The position numbers and the translations under genes were made by a program. Shown here in pieces: positions 17,487 through 27,849 of a DNA stretch of 64,000 bases. This stretch comes from Sinorhizobium meliloti 4H41. GTDB lineage: Bacteria > Pseudomonadota > Alphaproteobacteria > Rhizobiales > Rhizobiaceae. The DNA lies in assembly GCF_000375585.1 (NCBI RefSeq), contig NZ_AQWP01000001.1, positions 496,001-560,000 on the forward strand, written 5' to 3'. The notes under the pieces were generated by a model that saw nothing but the letters and a program-made list of their open reading frames with translations, was not told the DNA's origin and did no database searches. Position 1 is the first letter of the stretch, and every line of letters starts with the position of its first letter.

Positions 17487-18299
17487 ATGCACGAGAAAGA
17501 GAGACACAGGATCATCCTGTCGGCGGTGCAGGAAAAGCCGGTCGCAACCGTGCCTGAACTGGTCGATCTCACCGGCAGTTCGGAGGCGACGATCCGCCGC
17601 GACATCGCGGCACTGCATGTGCAAAAGCGGCTGCGCCGTGTCAGGGGCGGTGCCGAAGCGATCAACCCTCCGCAGTTCGTAGGCCTTGCCGGCCGCCCCT
17701 TCCGGGTGAACGAAGGCCTGCATGCGCGGGAGAAGCAGGCGATCGCCCGGGAAGCGGTGGCGCTCTGTCAGGACGGCGAACCGATCATCATCAATGGCGG
17801 CACCACGACCTTTCAGATGGTGCATTTCCTCGCCAATCGCCGAATGCAGGTCTTCACCAATTCCTTCCCGATCGCCGAGCACCTGCTCAAGCATTCCAAG
17901 AACACCGTCATGCTGTCGGGCGGGACGATCTATCGCGAGCAGAACATCATATTGAGCCCCTTCGAGAACGACGTGACGCGCAACTTCTATGCGCGGCGCA
18001 TGTTCATGGGGGCGCAGGGGCTGGGGCCTCTCGGGCTGATGGAGGCCGATCCGCTGCTGATCCAGGCTGAGCAGAAGCTGATCGACCAGGCCGACGACCT
18101 CGTCGTGCTCGTCGATTCCTCGAAATTTCACAGGCGCTCGAGTCTCATTCTGTGCGGTCTCAAGCGCATCGCCACCGTCATTACCGATTCGGGTATCGAG
18201 GACAGACATGCCTCGATGCTTGAAAATGCCGGCGTCAGCCTGATCGTCGCCGCTCAGAGCGCCAAGGCCGACGCCGAAAAGGCTTCGACACCCGCATGA
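17487..18299 (+). CDS. rhaR: DeoR-family regulator of rhamnose catabolism
   Basis: The 270-residue protein has an N-terminal DeoR helix-turn-helix (EKERHRIILSAVQEKPVATVPELVDLTGSSEATIRRDIAALHVQKRLRRVRGGA). The sugar-phosphate-sensing C-terminal domain follows (PIIINGGTTTFQMVHFL, VMLSGGTIYREQNI, VLVDSSKFHRRSS). It probably represses the rha genes until a rhamnose-derived phosphate is made. The ATG at 17487 is chosen because GGAGGAG lies just upstream; an earlier ATG at 17457 lacks this. Position next to rhaD, in the divergent gap, fits control of both operons. Confidence 0.92.
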   Translation: MHEKERHRIILSAVQEKPVATVPELVDLTGSSEATIRRDIAALHVQKRLRRVRGGAEAINPPQFVGLAGRPFRVNEGLHAREKQAIAREAVALCQDGEPIIINGGTTTFQMVHFLANRRMQVFTNSFPIAEHLLKHSKNTVMLSGGTIYREQNIILSPFENDVTRNFYARRMFMGAQGLGPLGLMEADPLLIQAEQKLIDQADDLVVLVDSSKFHRRSSLILCGLKRIATVITDSGIEDRHASMLENAGVSLIVAAQSAKADAEKASTPA

Positions 18300-18413
18300 A
18301 GCATGGGGAGAGGAGCTGATGTCCCGAGCTTCCGGGTGAAGATCGGGAAACAATTGTTCGGGCAGGAAGACGCAGCCACTCCGGATGCGGGCCCATGGGA
18401 GGAGAGAAAAACG

Positions 18414-19403
18414 ATGAAAGTCCTAAAATCATTGATGGTGACGGCCGCCGTCGCCGTGGCGCTGATGGCAAATGCCGCTCATGCGGAGAACAAGAAGATC
18501 GCCCTTGTCGTCAAGGCGTTGGGCATCGGCTTCTTCGAAGCGGCCAACAAGGGCGCTCAGGAAGCGGCCAAGGAACTCGGCGACGTCGAGATCATCTATA
18601 CCGGCCCGACCTCGACGACGGCCGAAGGCCAGATCGAAGTGATCAACTCGCTGATCGCCCAGAAAGTCGATGCGATCGCGGTTTCTGCCAACGACACGGA
18701 CGCGCTCGTCCCTGCGCTGAAGAAGGCGATGGACCGCGGCATCAAAGTCATCTCCTGGGATTCGGGTGTGGCCAAGGAAGGCCGCCTGATGCATCTCAAC
18801 CCGTCCTCGAGCCCGCTGATCGGCAACATGATCATCAAGCTCGCCGCCGACAACCTGCCCGAAGGCGGCGACGTCGCAGTGCTCTCGGCCTCCGCAACGG
18901 CGACCAACCAGAATACGTGGATCGCCGAAATGAAGAAGGTCCAGGGCAACTACAAGGGCATCAATGTGGTCGCCACCGTCTATGGCGACGACCTGGCCGA
19001 CAAGTCCTATCGCGAGACGCAAGGGCTCATCCAGTCCCATCCGAACCTGAAGGCCATCATAGCGCCGACCTCCGTCGGCATCGTCGCCGCGGCGCAGGCC
19101 GTGACCGACGCCGGCAAGATCGGCCAGATCAACGTCACCGGTCTGGGCCTTCCCTCCGAAATGGCCGGACACGTGAAGTCCGGCGCCTCGAAGTCCTTCG
19201 CCATCTGGAACCCGATCGACCTCGGCTATTCGGCAACGATGATCGCCTACGACCTCATCAACGGTGCCGAAGCCAAGCCCGGCGCGGAACTCAAGATGGG
19301 CCGCATGGGCACGGTCAAGCTCGACGAGAACAACGAAGGCGCCATGGCCGACCCGTTCGTCTATGATGCCTCGAATGTCGAGGAATTCGCGAAGATCTTC
19401 TGA
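18414..19403 (+). CDS. rhaS: Rhamnose ABC transporter, substrate-binding protein
   Basis: A 329-residue CUT2-type periplasmic sugar-binding protein. Residues 1-24 form a signal peptide (LMVTAAVAVALMANAAHA). The mature part has the sugar-binding fold: KIALVVKALGIGFFEAANKGAQEAAKEL, AIAVSANDTDALVPALKKAMDRGIKVISWDSGVA and AIIAPTSVGIVAAAQAV. It binds rhamnose for import by RhaT/P/Q. The start at 18414 follows GGGAGGAGAG. A palindromic repeat block lies between rhaS and rhaT, which may allow higher expression of rhaS than of the membrane parts. Confidence 0.94.
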   Translation: MKVLKSLMVTAAVAVALMANAAHAENKKIALVVKALGIGFFEAANKGAQEAAKELGDVEIIYTGPTSTTAEGQIEVINSLIAQKVDAIAVSANDTDALVPALKKAMDRGIKVISWDSGVAKEGRLMHLNPSSSPLIGNMIIKLAADNLPEGGDVAVLSASATATNQNTWIAEMKKVQGNYKGINVVATVYGDDLADKSYRETQGLIQSHPNLKAIIAPTSVGIVAAAQAVTDAGKIGQINVTGLGLPSEMAGHVKSGASKSFAIWNPIDLGYSATMIAYDLINGAEAKPGAELKMGRMGTVKLDENNEGAMADPFVYDASNVEEFAKIF

Positions 19404-19426
19404 TCGTCACGAGTAGGCGGCGTCCG

Positions 19427-19542
19427 CCCCTCATCCGGCCTGCCGGCCACCTTCTCCCCGTTCTGACGGGGAGAAGCGACGTGCGGCGATCTTCTCCTAT
19501 CCCTCTCCGAACGGGGAGAGGGATAGGGACAGGATGAGGGGC
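19427..19542. repeat. Composite intergenic palindrome (rhizobial REP-like element)
   Basis: The outer ends CCCCTCATCC and GGATGAGGGG are perfect reverse complements. Two inner hairpins lie between them (CTTCTCCCCG/CGGGGAGAAG and CCCTCTCC/GGGGAGAGGG). I recall this sequence type as a widespread rhizobial intergenic mosaic element. It separates rhaS from rhaT. Confidence 0.7.
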
Positions 19543-19633
19543 AGCCTCATGCGATCGAGGACCTGGCCGCCATCCAATTGAAACGACCGAACTGGTGGAT
19601 CCACTCTTGTTGCAGGACACAACCACATCGCGG

Positions 19634-21145
19634 ATGAAGCCCGCCATTGCGCTTGAGGGCATATCGAAGTCCTTTCCGGGCGTGCGCGCTCTTTCCGATG
19701 TATCGCTCGCTCTCTATCCCGGTTCGGTGACGGCGCTGGTCGGCGAGAACGGCGCCGGCAAGTCGACGCTCGTCAAGATACTGACCGGCATCTATCAGCC
19801 CGATGCGGGCAGCATCCGGCTCGGCGATACGGAGACCACCTTTCCGACCGCCCTTGCGGCGTCCCGCGCCGGGGTCACGGCGATTCATCAGGAGACGGTG
19901 CTCTTCGACGAGCTCTCCGTCGCGGAAAACATCTTTCTCGGCCACGCTCCACGCAACCGGTTCGGTCTCATCGACTGGAAGAAGCTCAACGCCGACGCTC
20001 AGGCCCTGTTGCGCCGCGCGGGCGCCGATTTCGACCCGACCATCCGCCTGCGCGATCTCGGCATCGCCAAGAAGCATCTGGTCGCGATCGCCCGGGCGCT
20101 CTCGGTCGATGCGCGCGTCGTCATCATGGACGAGCCGACGGCCGCACTGTCGCACAAGGAAATTCACGAGCTCTACGAACTGATCGAGCGGCTCAAGGCC
20201 GACGGCAAGGCCATCCTGTTCATCAGCCACAAATTCGATGAGATATTCCGCATCGCCGACCGCTACACCGTCTTTCGCGACGGAGCGATGATCGGCGAAG
20301 GGCTGATCGCCGACGTCAGCCAGGACGATCTCGTCCGCATGATGGTCGGCCGCGCCGTCGGCTCCGTCTATCCGAAGAAGGAGGTGACGATCGGTCAGCC
20401 GGTGCTTACCGTTTCCGGTTATCGCCACCCGACCGAATTCGAGGACATCAACTTCGAACTCAGGCGCGGCGAGATCCTCGGTTTCTATGGCCTTGTCGGC
20501 GCCGGGCGTTCGGAATTCATGCAGTCGCTGATCGGCATCACCCGCCCGTCCGCCGGTGCCGTGAAACTTGACGGCGAGGTGCTGGTCATCCGCAGCCCGG
20601 CGGAGGCGATCCGCGCCGGCATCGTCTATGTACCGGAAGAGCGCGGACGGCAGGGAGCGATCATCGGCATGCCGATCTTCCAGAACGTCACGCTGCCCTC
20701 GCTTTCACAGACCTCGCGCTCGGGCTTCCTGCGGCTTGCCGAGGAATTCGCGCTGGCGCGCGAATACACCTCCCGCCTCGATCTGCGGGCCGCCGCGCTC
20801 GATCAGGACGTCGGCACGCTTTCCGGCGGCAACCAGCAGAAGGTGGTCATCGCCAAGTGGCTCGCCACCCGGCCGAAGGTCATCGTCCTCGACGAGCCGA
20901 CCAAGGGCATCGATATCGGCTCCAAGGCCGCCGTTCATGCCTTCATGAGCGAGCTTGCGGCGCAAGGCTTGAGCGTCATCATGGTTTCCTCTGAAATTCC
21001 CGAGATCATGGAGATGTCGGACCGCGTCATCGTCATGCGCGAGGGGCGCGTCGTCGGAAGATACGAGCGGTCGGAACTGACCGCCGAGAAGCTGGTGCGC
21101 GCCGCAGCCGGCATAGAAACGCAAGCCGATGGGAGGGCCGCATGA
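19634..21145 (+). CDS. rhaT: Rhamnose ABC transporter, double ATPase subunit
   Basis: The 503-residue protein contains two fused ABC domains, as in CUT2 monosaccharide importers (RbsA/AraG type). Domain 1 has VGENGAGKSTLVKIL and VVIMDEPTAAL; domain 2 has GLVGAGRSEFMQSL, TLSGGNQQKVVIAKWL and VIVLDEPTKGID. It energises rhamnose uptake through RhaP and RhaQ. The ATG at 19634 (MKPAIALEGISKSFPG) matches family starts; a GTG frame from 19595 is an alternative. The stop overlaps the rhaP start by four bases. Confidence 0.94.
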   Translation: MKPAIALEGISKSFPGVRALSDVSLALYPGSVTALVGENGAGKSTLVKILTGIYQPDAGSIRLGDTETTFPTALAASRAGVTAIHQETVLFDELSVAENIFLGHAPRNRFGLIDWKKLNADAQALLRRAGADFDPTIRLRDLGIAKKHLVAIARALSVDARVVIMDEPTAALSHKEIHELYELIERLKADGKAILFISHKFDEIFRIADRYTVFRDGAMIGEGLIADVSQDDLVRMMVGRAVGSVYPKKEVTIGQPVLTVSGYRHPTEFEDINFELRRGEILGFYGLVGAGRSEFMQSLIGITRPSAGAVKLDGEVLVIRSPAEAIRAGIVYVPEERGRQGAIIGMPIFQNVTLPSLSQTSRSGFLRLAEEFALAREYTSRLDLRAAALDQDVGTLSGGNQQKVVIAKWLATRPKVIVLDEPTKGIDIGSKAAVHAFMSELAAQGLSVIMVSSEIPEIMEMSDRVIVMREGRVVGRYERSELTAEKLVRAAAGIETQADGRAA

Positions 21146-22122
21146 TGGCCAGGCTCCTCAAGAACCGAGAAATCCTGCTCGTGGTCGCGATTGCGGTACT
21201 GCTTGCCCTGATCGCCTTGCGCTTTCCGGCTTTCGTGGCTCCTTCCAATCTTGCGCGCGTCTATGGCGACACCTCTATCCTCGTCATTCTGGCGCTGGGG
21301 CAGATGGCCGTCATTCTCACCCGCTGCATCGATTTGTCGATGGCGGCCAACCTGGCGCTCTGCGGCATGGTCGCGGCCATGTTGAACAACGCCTTTCCCG
21401 ACCTGCCGATACCGCTCATCCTTGTTGCCGTCATGGTGCTGGGCGGCTTTCTCGGGGCGATCAACGGCGCGTTGGTCTGGAAGCTCGATATTCCCCCGAT
21501 CGTCGTCACGCTCGGGACGCTGACGATCTATCGCGGCCTGATCTTCGTGCTGACGAACGGCAAGTGGATCAATGCCCATGAGATGAGCGACGCCTTCAAG
21601 GCGCTGCCGCGGCTGGATGTGGCCGGCATGCCGGTGCTTTCCTGGCTCTCGCTCGTCATGGTCGCGCTGATGTTCCTCGTCATGGGTCGCACGCCGCTCG
21701 GACGCGCCTTCTACGCCGTCGGCGGCAATCCGCACGCAGCCGTCTATACCGGCATCGATGTCGGACGCACGCGTTTCTTCGCCTATTGCCTCTCGGGCGC
21801 GCTTGCGGGCCTGTCGGGCTACCTCTGGGTATCGCGCTATGCGGTCGCCTATGTGGACATCGCGGCCGGCTTCGAGCTCGACATCATCGCGGCCTGTGTC
21901 ATCGGCGGCATTTCGATCGCCGGCGGCATCGGCTCTGTGGCGGGCGCCGTCCTCGGAGCGCTCTTCCTCGGCGTGATCAAGAACGCCCTGCCGGTCATCA
22001 ATATCTCGCCCTTCGCACAGCTGGCGATATCCGGAACGGTCATCATCATCGCGGTTGCCGTCAACGCCCGCGCCGAGCGGCGCAAGGGCAGGGTCATTCT
22101 CAAGAAAGCGGAGGCGGTCTGA
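21142..22122 (+). CDS. rhaP: Rhamnose ABC transporter, permease 1
   Basis: A 326-residue inner-membrane permease of the CUT2 (RbsC) family with about eight to ten membrane helices. Family motifs include GQMAVILTRCIDLSMAANLAL near the start, LDIPPIVVTLGTLTIYRGL, and the cytoplasmic RTRFFAYCLSGALAGLSGYL that docks the ATPase. It overlaps rhaT at its start and rhaQ at its stop, so the three are translationally coupled. It pairs with RhaQ to form the channel. Confidence 0.93.
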   Translation: MMARLLKNREILLVVAIAVLLALIALRFPAFVAPSNLARVYGDTSILVILALGQMAVILTRCIDLSMAANLALCGMVAAMLNNAFPDLPIPLILVAVMVLGGFLGAINGALVWKLDIPPIVVTLGTLTIYRGLIFVLTNGKWINAHEMSDAFKALPRLDVAGMPVLSWLSLVMVALMFLVMGRTPLGRAFYAVGGNPHAAVYTGIDVGRTRFFAYCLSGALAGLSGYLWVSRYAVAYVDIAAGFELDIIAACVIGGISIAGGIGSVAGAVLGALFLGVIKNALPVINISPFAQLAISGTVIIIAVAVNARAERRKGRVILKKAEAV

Positions 22123-23126
22123 TGGCGGACGCGCAAATTTCTTCCCGCCACATTCCCGATCGCCTGCAAGGAGGCGGCGCTCGCCTTCTGAAGAGCTGGG
22201 AAGCGCTGCTCTTCGTGGTCGCCGCCGTGATCTTCCTCGGCAATTCGCTGGCGTCGCCCTACTTCCTCGATCCGTGGAACCTCTCCGACGCCACGTTCAA
22301 CTTCACCGAAAAGGCGATGATCGCCTTCGCCATGGCGCTGGTGATCATCTCCGGCGAGATCGACCTCTCGGTCGCTTCCATCATCGCCCTTGCCTCGACA
22401 GCCATGGGCTATGCGGTGCAACTCGGGTTCGGCACACCCGCGCTCGTCGCGACCGGCCTTGGCGTCGGTCTCCTCTGCGGTCTCGTCAACGGGCTCCTGA
22501 TCACAGGCCTGGGTCTGCCGTCGATCGTGGTGACGATCGGCACCATGAGCCTGTTTCGCGGCCTGTCCTTCATCGTGCTCGGCGACCAGGCCTTTACCGG
22601 CTATCCCGAGAGCTTCGCCTGGTTCGGCCAAGGTTATGTCTGGTGGGTTTTCTCCTTCGAGTTCACGCTCTTCGTCGTGCTCGCCGTCATTTACGCAGTC
22701 CTGCTGCACAGGACGAATTTCGGCCGTGCCGTCTATGCCATCGGCAACAACCAGACGGCGGCACTCTTTTCCGGTGTGCGAGTCGGGCGCGTCAAGTTCA
22801 CGCTCTTCCTGCTGACCGGCCTTATGGCCGGGCTCGCCTCCGTCTGCCTCACCTCGCGGCTCGGCTCCACACGGCCCTCGATCGCGCTCGGCTGGGAGCT
22901 CGAGGTCGTGACCATGGTGGTGCTCGGCGGCGTCAACATTCTTGGCGGCTCCGGCACGATACCCGGGGTCGTGCTGGCGGCGCTGATCATGGGCATGGTC
23001 ACTTTCGGCTTCGGCCTCCTGAACGTGCCCGGCATCGTCATGTCGATCTTCATCGGCCTGCTCCTGATTTCGGTGATCGCGTTGCCGATTCTCTGGCAGC
23101 GCGCCCGCCGCCGTTCCGTTCGTTGA
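22122..23126 (+). CDS. rhaQ: Rhamnose ABC transporter, permease 2
   Basis: A 334-residue CUT2 permease and partner of RhaP. Helix-rich, with [15 protein letters not shown] near residue 80, [19 protein letters not shown], and [22 protein letters not shown] as the coupling region. The frame is open further upstream inside rhaP, but the ATG at 22122 shares its A with the rhaP stop and gives the expected length. The two permeases are clearly different in sequence, so the channel is a heterodimer. Confidence 0.93.
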   Translation: MADAQISSRHIPDRLQGGGARLLKSWEALLFVVAAVIFLGNSLASPYFLDPWNLSDATFNFTEKAMIAFAMALVIISGEIDLSVASIIALASTAMGYAVQLGFGTPALVATGLGVGLLCGLVNGLLITGLGLPSIVVTIGTMSLFRGLSFIVLGDQAFTGYPESFAWFGQGYVWWVFSFEFTLFVVLAVIYAVLLHRTNFGRAVYAIGNNQTAALFSGVRVGRVKFTLFLLTGLMAGLASVCLTSRLGSTRPSIALGWELEVVTMVVLGGVNILGGSGTIPGVVLAALIMGMVTFGFGLLNVPGIVMSIFIGLLLISVIALPILWQRARRRSVR

Positions 23127-23127
23127 G

Positions 23128-23451
23128 ATGCAAGTCATGGAAAAATACGCATTCCGCATGCGACTCCATCCCGGCAAGGCCGCCGAATACCAGGCGCGTC
23201 ACGACGCGATCTGGCCGGAGTTGGTCACGCTCCTGAAGGACGCCGGTGTCTCCGATTATTCGATCCACCTCGATGAGGAGAACGGCCTGCTCTTCGGCGT
23301 CCTCTGGCGTTCGGACGATCACAGGATGGCCGATCTGCCGTCGCACCCGGTGATGCGGAAATGGTGGGCCCATATGGCCGATATCATGGAGACCCGCGCC
23401 GACAACGAGCCGGTCGCCGTGCCGCTCAAAACCGTCTTCCATCTCAAATGA
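23128..23451 (+). CDS. rhaU: L-rhamnose mutarotase
   Basis: The 107-residue protein is a small ferredoxin-like-fold enzyme interconverting alpha and beta L-rhamnose. Motifs are [46 protein letters not shown] and [24 protein letters not shown] with the conserved Trp pair and His. The start may be 23128 or the ATG at 23137; the former begins one base after the rhaQ stop, and similar proteins have a few residues before EKYAF. Its stop overlaps the rhaK start. Confidence 0.92.
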   Translation: MQVMEKYAFRMRLHPGKAAEYQARHDAIWPELVTLLKDAGVSDYSIHLDEENGLLFGVLWRSDDHRMADLPSHPVMRKWWAHMADIMETRADNEPVAVPLKTVFHLK

Positions 23452-24836
23452 TGATGAAAACCGTCGCCGTCATCGATATCGGCAAGACAAACGCCAAGGT
23501 CGCACTGGTCGATCTCGAGCGCTTCGAGGAAATCGCCGTGCGCAAAGCCGGCAATGGTGTCAGCGCTGACGGGCTTTACCCGCATTTCGACACCGAGCGC
23601 CTCTGGCGTTTCATTCTCGACAGTCTGGCCGCGCTTCACGGCGAGCACCCGGTGGATGCGATTTCGGTGACCACGCATGGCGCGACCGCCGTGCTCCTCG
23701 ATGAGGCGGGCGAGCTCGCCTTGCCGGTTCTGGATTATGAATTCGCCGGTCCGGATGCGCTCGCGGAGGAATACGAGAAGGCGCGCCCTCCTTTCACGCA
23801 GACCGGTTCGGCGCGGCTGCCGATGGGGCTCAATGTCGGCGCTCAGCTCTTCTGGCAGCAGCGCATGTTTCCGGAGCATTTCGCCCGCGTCGCGACGATC
23901 CTCACCTATGCGCAATATTGGTCCTACCGGCTGACGGGGGTCAGGACGAGCGAGTTGACCTCGCTCGGCTGCCACACCGATCTCTGGAATCCGAAGGCGG
24001 CAACCTTCTCGTCGATGGTCGATGAGCAGGGTTGGCGCTCTCTCTTCGCGCCGGTGCGAAGGGCGGGCGACGTGCTTGGTCCCCTGCTTCGGCAGGTTGC
24101 CGATGAGACGGGCCTGCCGCCGGAAACGCCGGTCCACTGCGGCATTCACGATTCGAACGCCTCGCTGCTGCCGCATCTCATTACGCGCCAGGCGCCGTTC
24201 TCCGTAATCTCGACCGGAACCTGGGTGGTGATGCTCGCCGTCGGCGCCGAGCCCGTGAAACTCGACGAGCGGCGCGACACGCTCATCAACGTCAACGCAC
24301 TCGGTGATCCGGTGCCTTCGGCCCGCTTCATGGGCGGGCGCGCCTATTCCCTGCTGATCGGCGACGATCCGCCGCCGGCCTCGCCCGAGGCCGAAGCCAG
24401 TGTCCTGGAACAAGGGCATATGCTGCTGCCGTCGCTGCCGGGTGGTTCGGGGCCGTTTCCGGCTGCGCGCTCATGCTGGACGACGGACGAAGGCAAGCTC
24501 GCTCCCGCCGAACGGCTCGCGGTCGTCTCCTTTTATCTTGCACTGATGACGGCGACCTGCCTCGATCTGATCGGGGCAAGGGGCGAGATCCTGGTCGAGG
24601 GGCCGTTTGCCTTAAACGACGCCTATCTGAGGATGCTTGCCGCCGCCACCGGCCGGCCGGTGCTTGCCAACAGGCTGAACAGTACGGGAACGAGCCTCGG
24701 CGCCGCCTGCCTCGTTGCGGGCGCCCGCGTCAGGACGGGGACCGAGCCGATACGGGCCGCAAAGCCGGACGCCTGTGCGGCTTATGCCGAGACATGGCGC
24801 CGGCGCACTGCTGCGCATGTCCGGAGTGATCCGTAA
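23448..24836 (+). CDS. rhaK: Rhamnulokinase-like FGGY carbohydrate kinase
   Basis: The 462-residue protein has the FGGY sugar-kinase fold. [16 protein letters not shown] is the phosphate-1 loop, [28 protein letters not shown] follows, and [12 protein letters not shown] lies in the second domain. In the rhizobial pathway RhaK phosphorylates rhamnulose and is also needed for rhamnose transport, as known from R. leguminosarum. Three ATG codons in a row open the frame, overlapping the rhaU stop. It is the last gene of the operon. Confidence 0.9.
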   Translation: MMMKTVAVIDIGKTNAKVALVDLERFEEIAVRKAGNGVSADGLYPHFDTERLWRFILDSLAALHGEHPVDAISVTTHGATAVLLDEAGELALPVLDYEFAGPDALAEEYEKARPPFTQTGSARLPMGLNVGAQLFWQQRMFPEHFARVATILTYAQYWSYRLTGVRTSELTSLGCHTDLWNPKAATFSSMVDEQGWRSLFAPVRRAGDVLGPLLRQVADETGLPPETPVHCGIHDSNASLLPHLITRQAPFSVISTGTWVVMLAVGAEPVKLDERRDTLINVNALGDPVPSARFMGGRAYSLLIGDDPPPASPEAEASVLEQGHMLLPSLPGGSGPFPAARSCWTTDEGKLAPAERLAVVSFYLALMTATCLDLIGARGEILVEGPFALNDAYLRMLAAATGRPVLANRLNSTGTSLGAACLVAGARVRTGTEPIRAAKPDACAAYAETWRRRTAAHVRSDP

Positions 24837-24843
24837 AGGAATC

Positions 24844-24957
24844 TCAGAAGACGGACGTTCTGCTCGCTGCGCGGCCATGCTCAAGGTTGACGACGATCGA
24901 TATCGCCGCCATTGCGAGCGTTGCGGTGATGATGGCGCCTATTCCAAGAACAATCAT
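24844..24957 (-). CDS. Possible 37-residue membrane peptide
   Basis: On the minus strand ATG ATT GTT opens a 37-codon frame, MIVLGIGAIITATLAMAAISIVV, followed by NLEHGRAASRTSVF. It has one hydrophobic helix and a short basic tail. The ribosome site is weak (GACGTGA). It is too short for standard gene calling, and I cannot tell it from chance without conservation data. Confidence 0.3.
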   Translation of the reverse strand: MIVLGIGAIITATLAMAAISIVVNLEHGRAASRTSVF

Positions 24958-25356
24958 TGTTCACGTCCCGTGGCGCACCGTCATGATGCCGCCCATTGCC
25001 TGAAGATGCTACTCAACGCGTAGTTCGCGCCATCATACCTGCATGTTCTGAATCGCAGCCGACACAAGGAACATGCAGCACTTCAAATGCTATAGCGACC
25101 TCTGCCCGTCCGATGGGAGACGCATGACGCTGTATGCTTCGATACTCAACGGCAAGCAGATCCGCAATTCTAAACTCTCATCATTGAAAACCTGTGGCTG
25201 CGTTCAAAGAAAACGTTGCATCGCTAGCGGACGGCAAAGCTCCGGTTGAATTTTAGCGATTCCGGTTAGGAGGCATGAGGCATTAACTTTCAAGCAAGGA
25301 ATTAACCATAAACATGGTCCAACACGTCGGAATAGGAAGTCTCTACTTCTCCTCAA

Positions 25357-27142
<1,786 letters not shown>

Positions 27143-27166
27143 CAGGGCATGTCAAGCGAGGGAAAA

Positions 27167-27460
27167 ATGGCCAGCAGAAACTCCGCACGAAACACGCTGA
27201 AGCTCGCTCCGGTATTGGACCTGAACGAGGCAACGGTGCTGCATGAAAGGCTCCTGGCACTGAAAGGCGGCGCCGTGGCGATCGACGCGTCCGCCGTCGA
27301 GCGCGTCGGGGCGCTTTGTGTCCAGGTGCTCATGGCCGCCGCGAGAAGCTGGGAAGCGGATCGCCTGTCTTTCACCTTTGCCGAGGTGTCCGACGCTTTC
27401 ATCAAGACGACACAGCTCATCGGGGCGGACATCGGTCCCCTGATGGCAAAGGAGATTTGA
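27167..27460 (+). CDS. cheS: CheS, STAS-domain protein acting with CheA
   Basis: This 97-residue protein is a single STAS/anti-sigma-antagonist-like domain (LKLAPVLDLNEATVLHERLLALKGGAVAIDASAVERVGALCVQVLMAAARSW). In S. meliloti the second gene of the che operon is CheS, which binds CheA and speeds up dephosphorylation of CheY1 (known from that work). The ATG at 27167 is chosen because GAGGGA lies just ahead and because the length fits; an earlier ATG at 27149 adds six residues. The gene ends three bases before cheY1. Confidence 0.88.
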   Translation: MASRNSARNTLKLAPVLDLNEATVLHERLLALKGGAVAIDASAVERVGALCVQVLMAAARSWEADRLSFTFAEVSDAFIKTTQLIGADIGPLMAKEI

Positions 27461-27463
27461 GCA

Positions 27464-27829
27464 ATGAAGAAGAGAGTCCTGACTGTCGACGATTCCCGGA
27501 CGATCCGGAACATGCTTCTCGTCACCCTCAACAATGCCGGATTCGAAACGATCCAGGCGGAGGATGGCGTCGAGGGCCTCGAGAAGCTCGACACGGCCAA
27601 CCCCGACGTCATCGTAACGGACATCAACATGCCGCGCCTCGACGGCTTCGGCTTCATCGAGGGTGTGCGCAAGAACGATCGCTACCGTGCGGTGCCGATC
27701 CTCGTGCTGACCACCGAGAGCGATGCGGACAAGAAGAACCGTGCGCGGCAGGCGGGCGCCACCGGCTGGATCGTCAAACCGTTCGACCCGACCAAGCTGA
27801 TCGATGCCATCGAGCGCGTAACGGCCTGA
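27464..27829 (+). CDS. cheY1: Chemotaxis response regulator CheY1
   Basis: This 121-residue receiver domain has the acidic pair Asp9-Asp10, the phosphorylation site Asp53 in VIVTDINMPRLDG, Thr near residue 84 (VLTTES) and the Lys in IVKPFDP. In alphaproteobacteria with two CheY proteins, CheY1 mainly acts as a phosphate sink that drains phosphate from CheA, while CheY2 acts on the motor. It sits between cheS and cheA. Confidence 0.94.
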   Translation: MKKRVLTVDDSRTIRNMLLVTLNNAGFETIQAEDGVEGLEKLDTANPDVIVTDINMPRLDGFGFIEGVRKNDRYRAVPILVLTTESDADKKNRARQAGATGWIVKPFDPTKLIDAIERVTA

Positions 27830-27849
27830 ATTCCGGGGACAGCCATCCA

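Noticed and set aside
25069-25239. 56-codon plus ORF (MQHFKCYSDLCPSDGRRM...) before icpA
   Set aside because: No ribosome site, no motif, Cys-rich by chance; not supportable.
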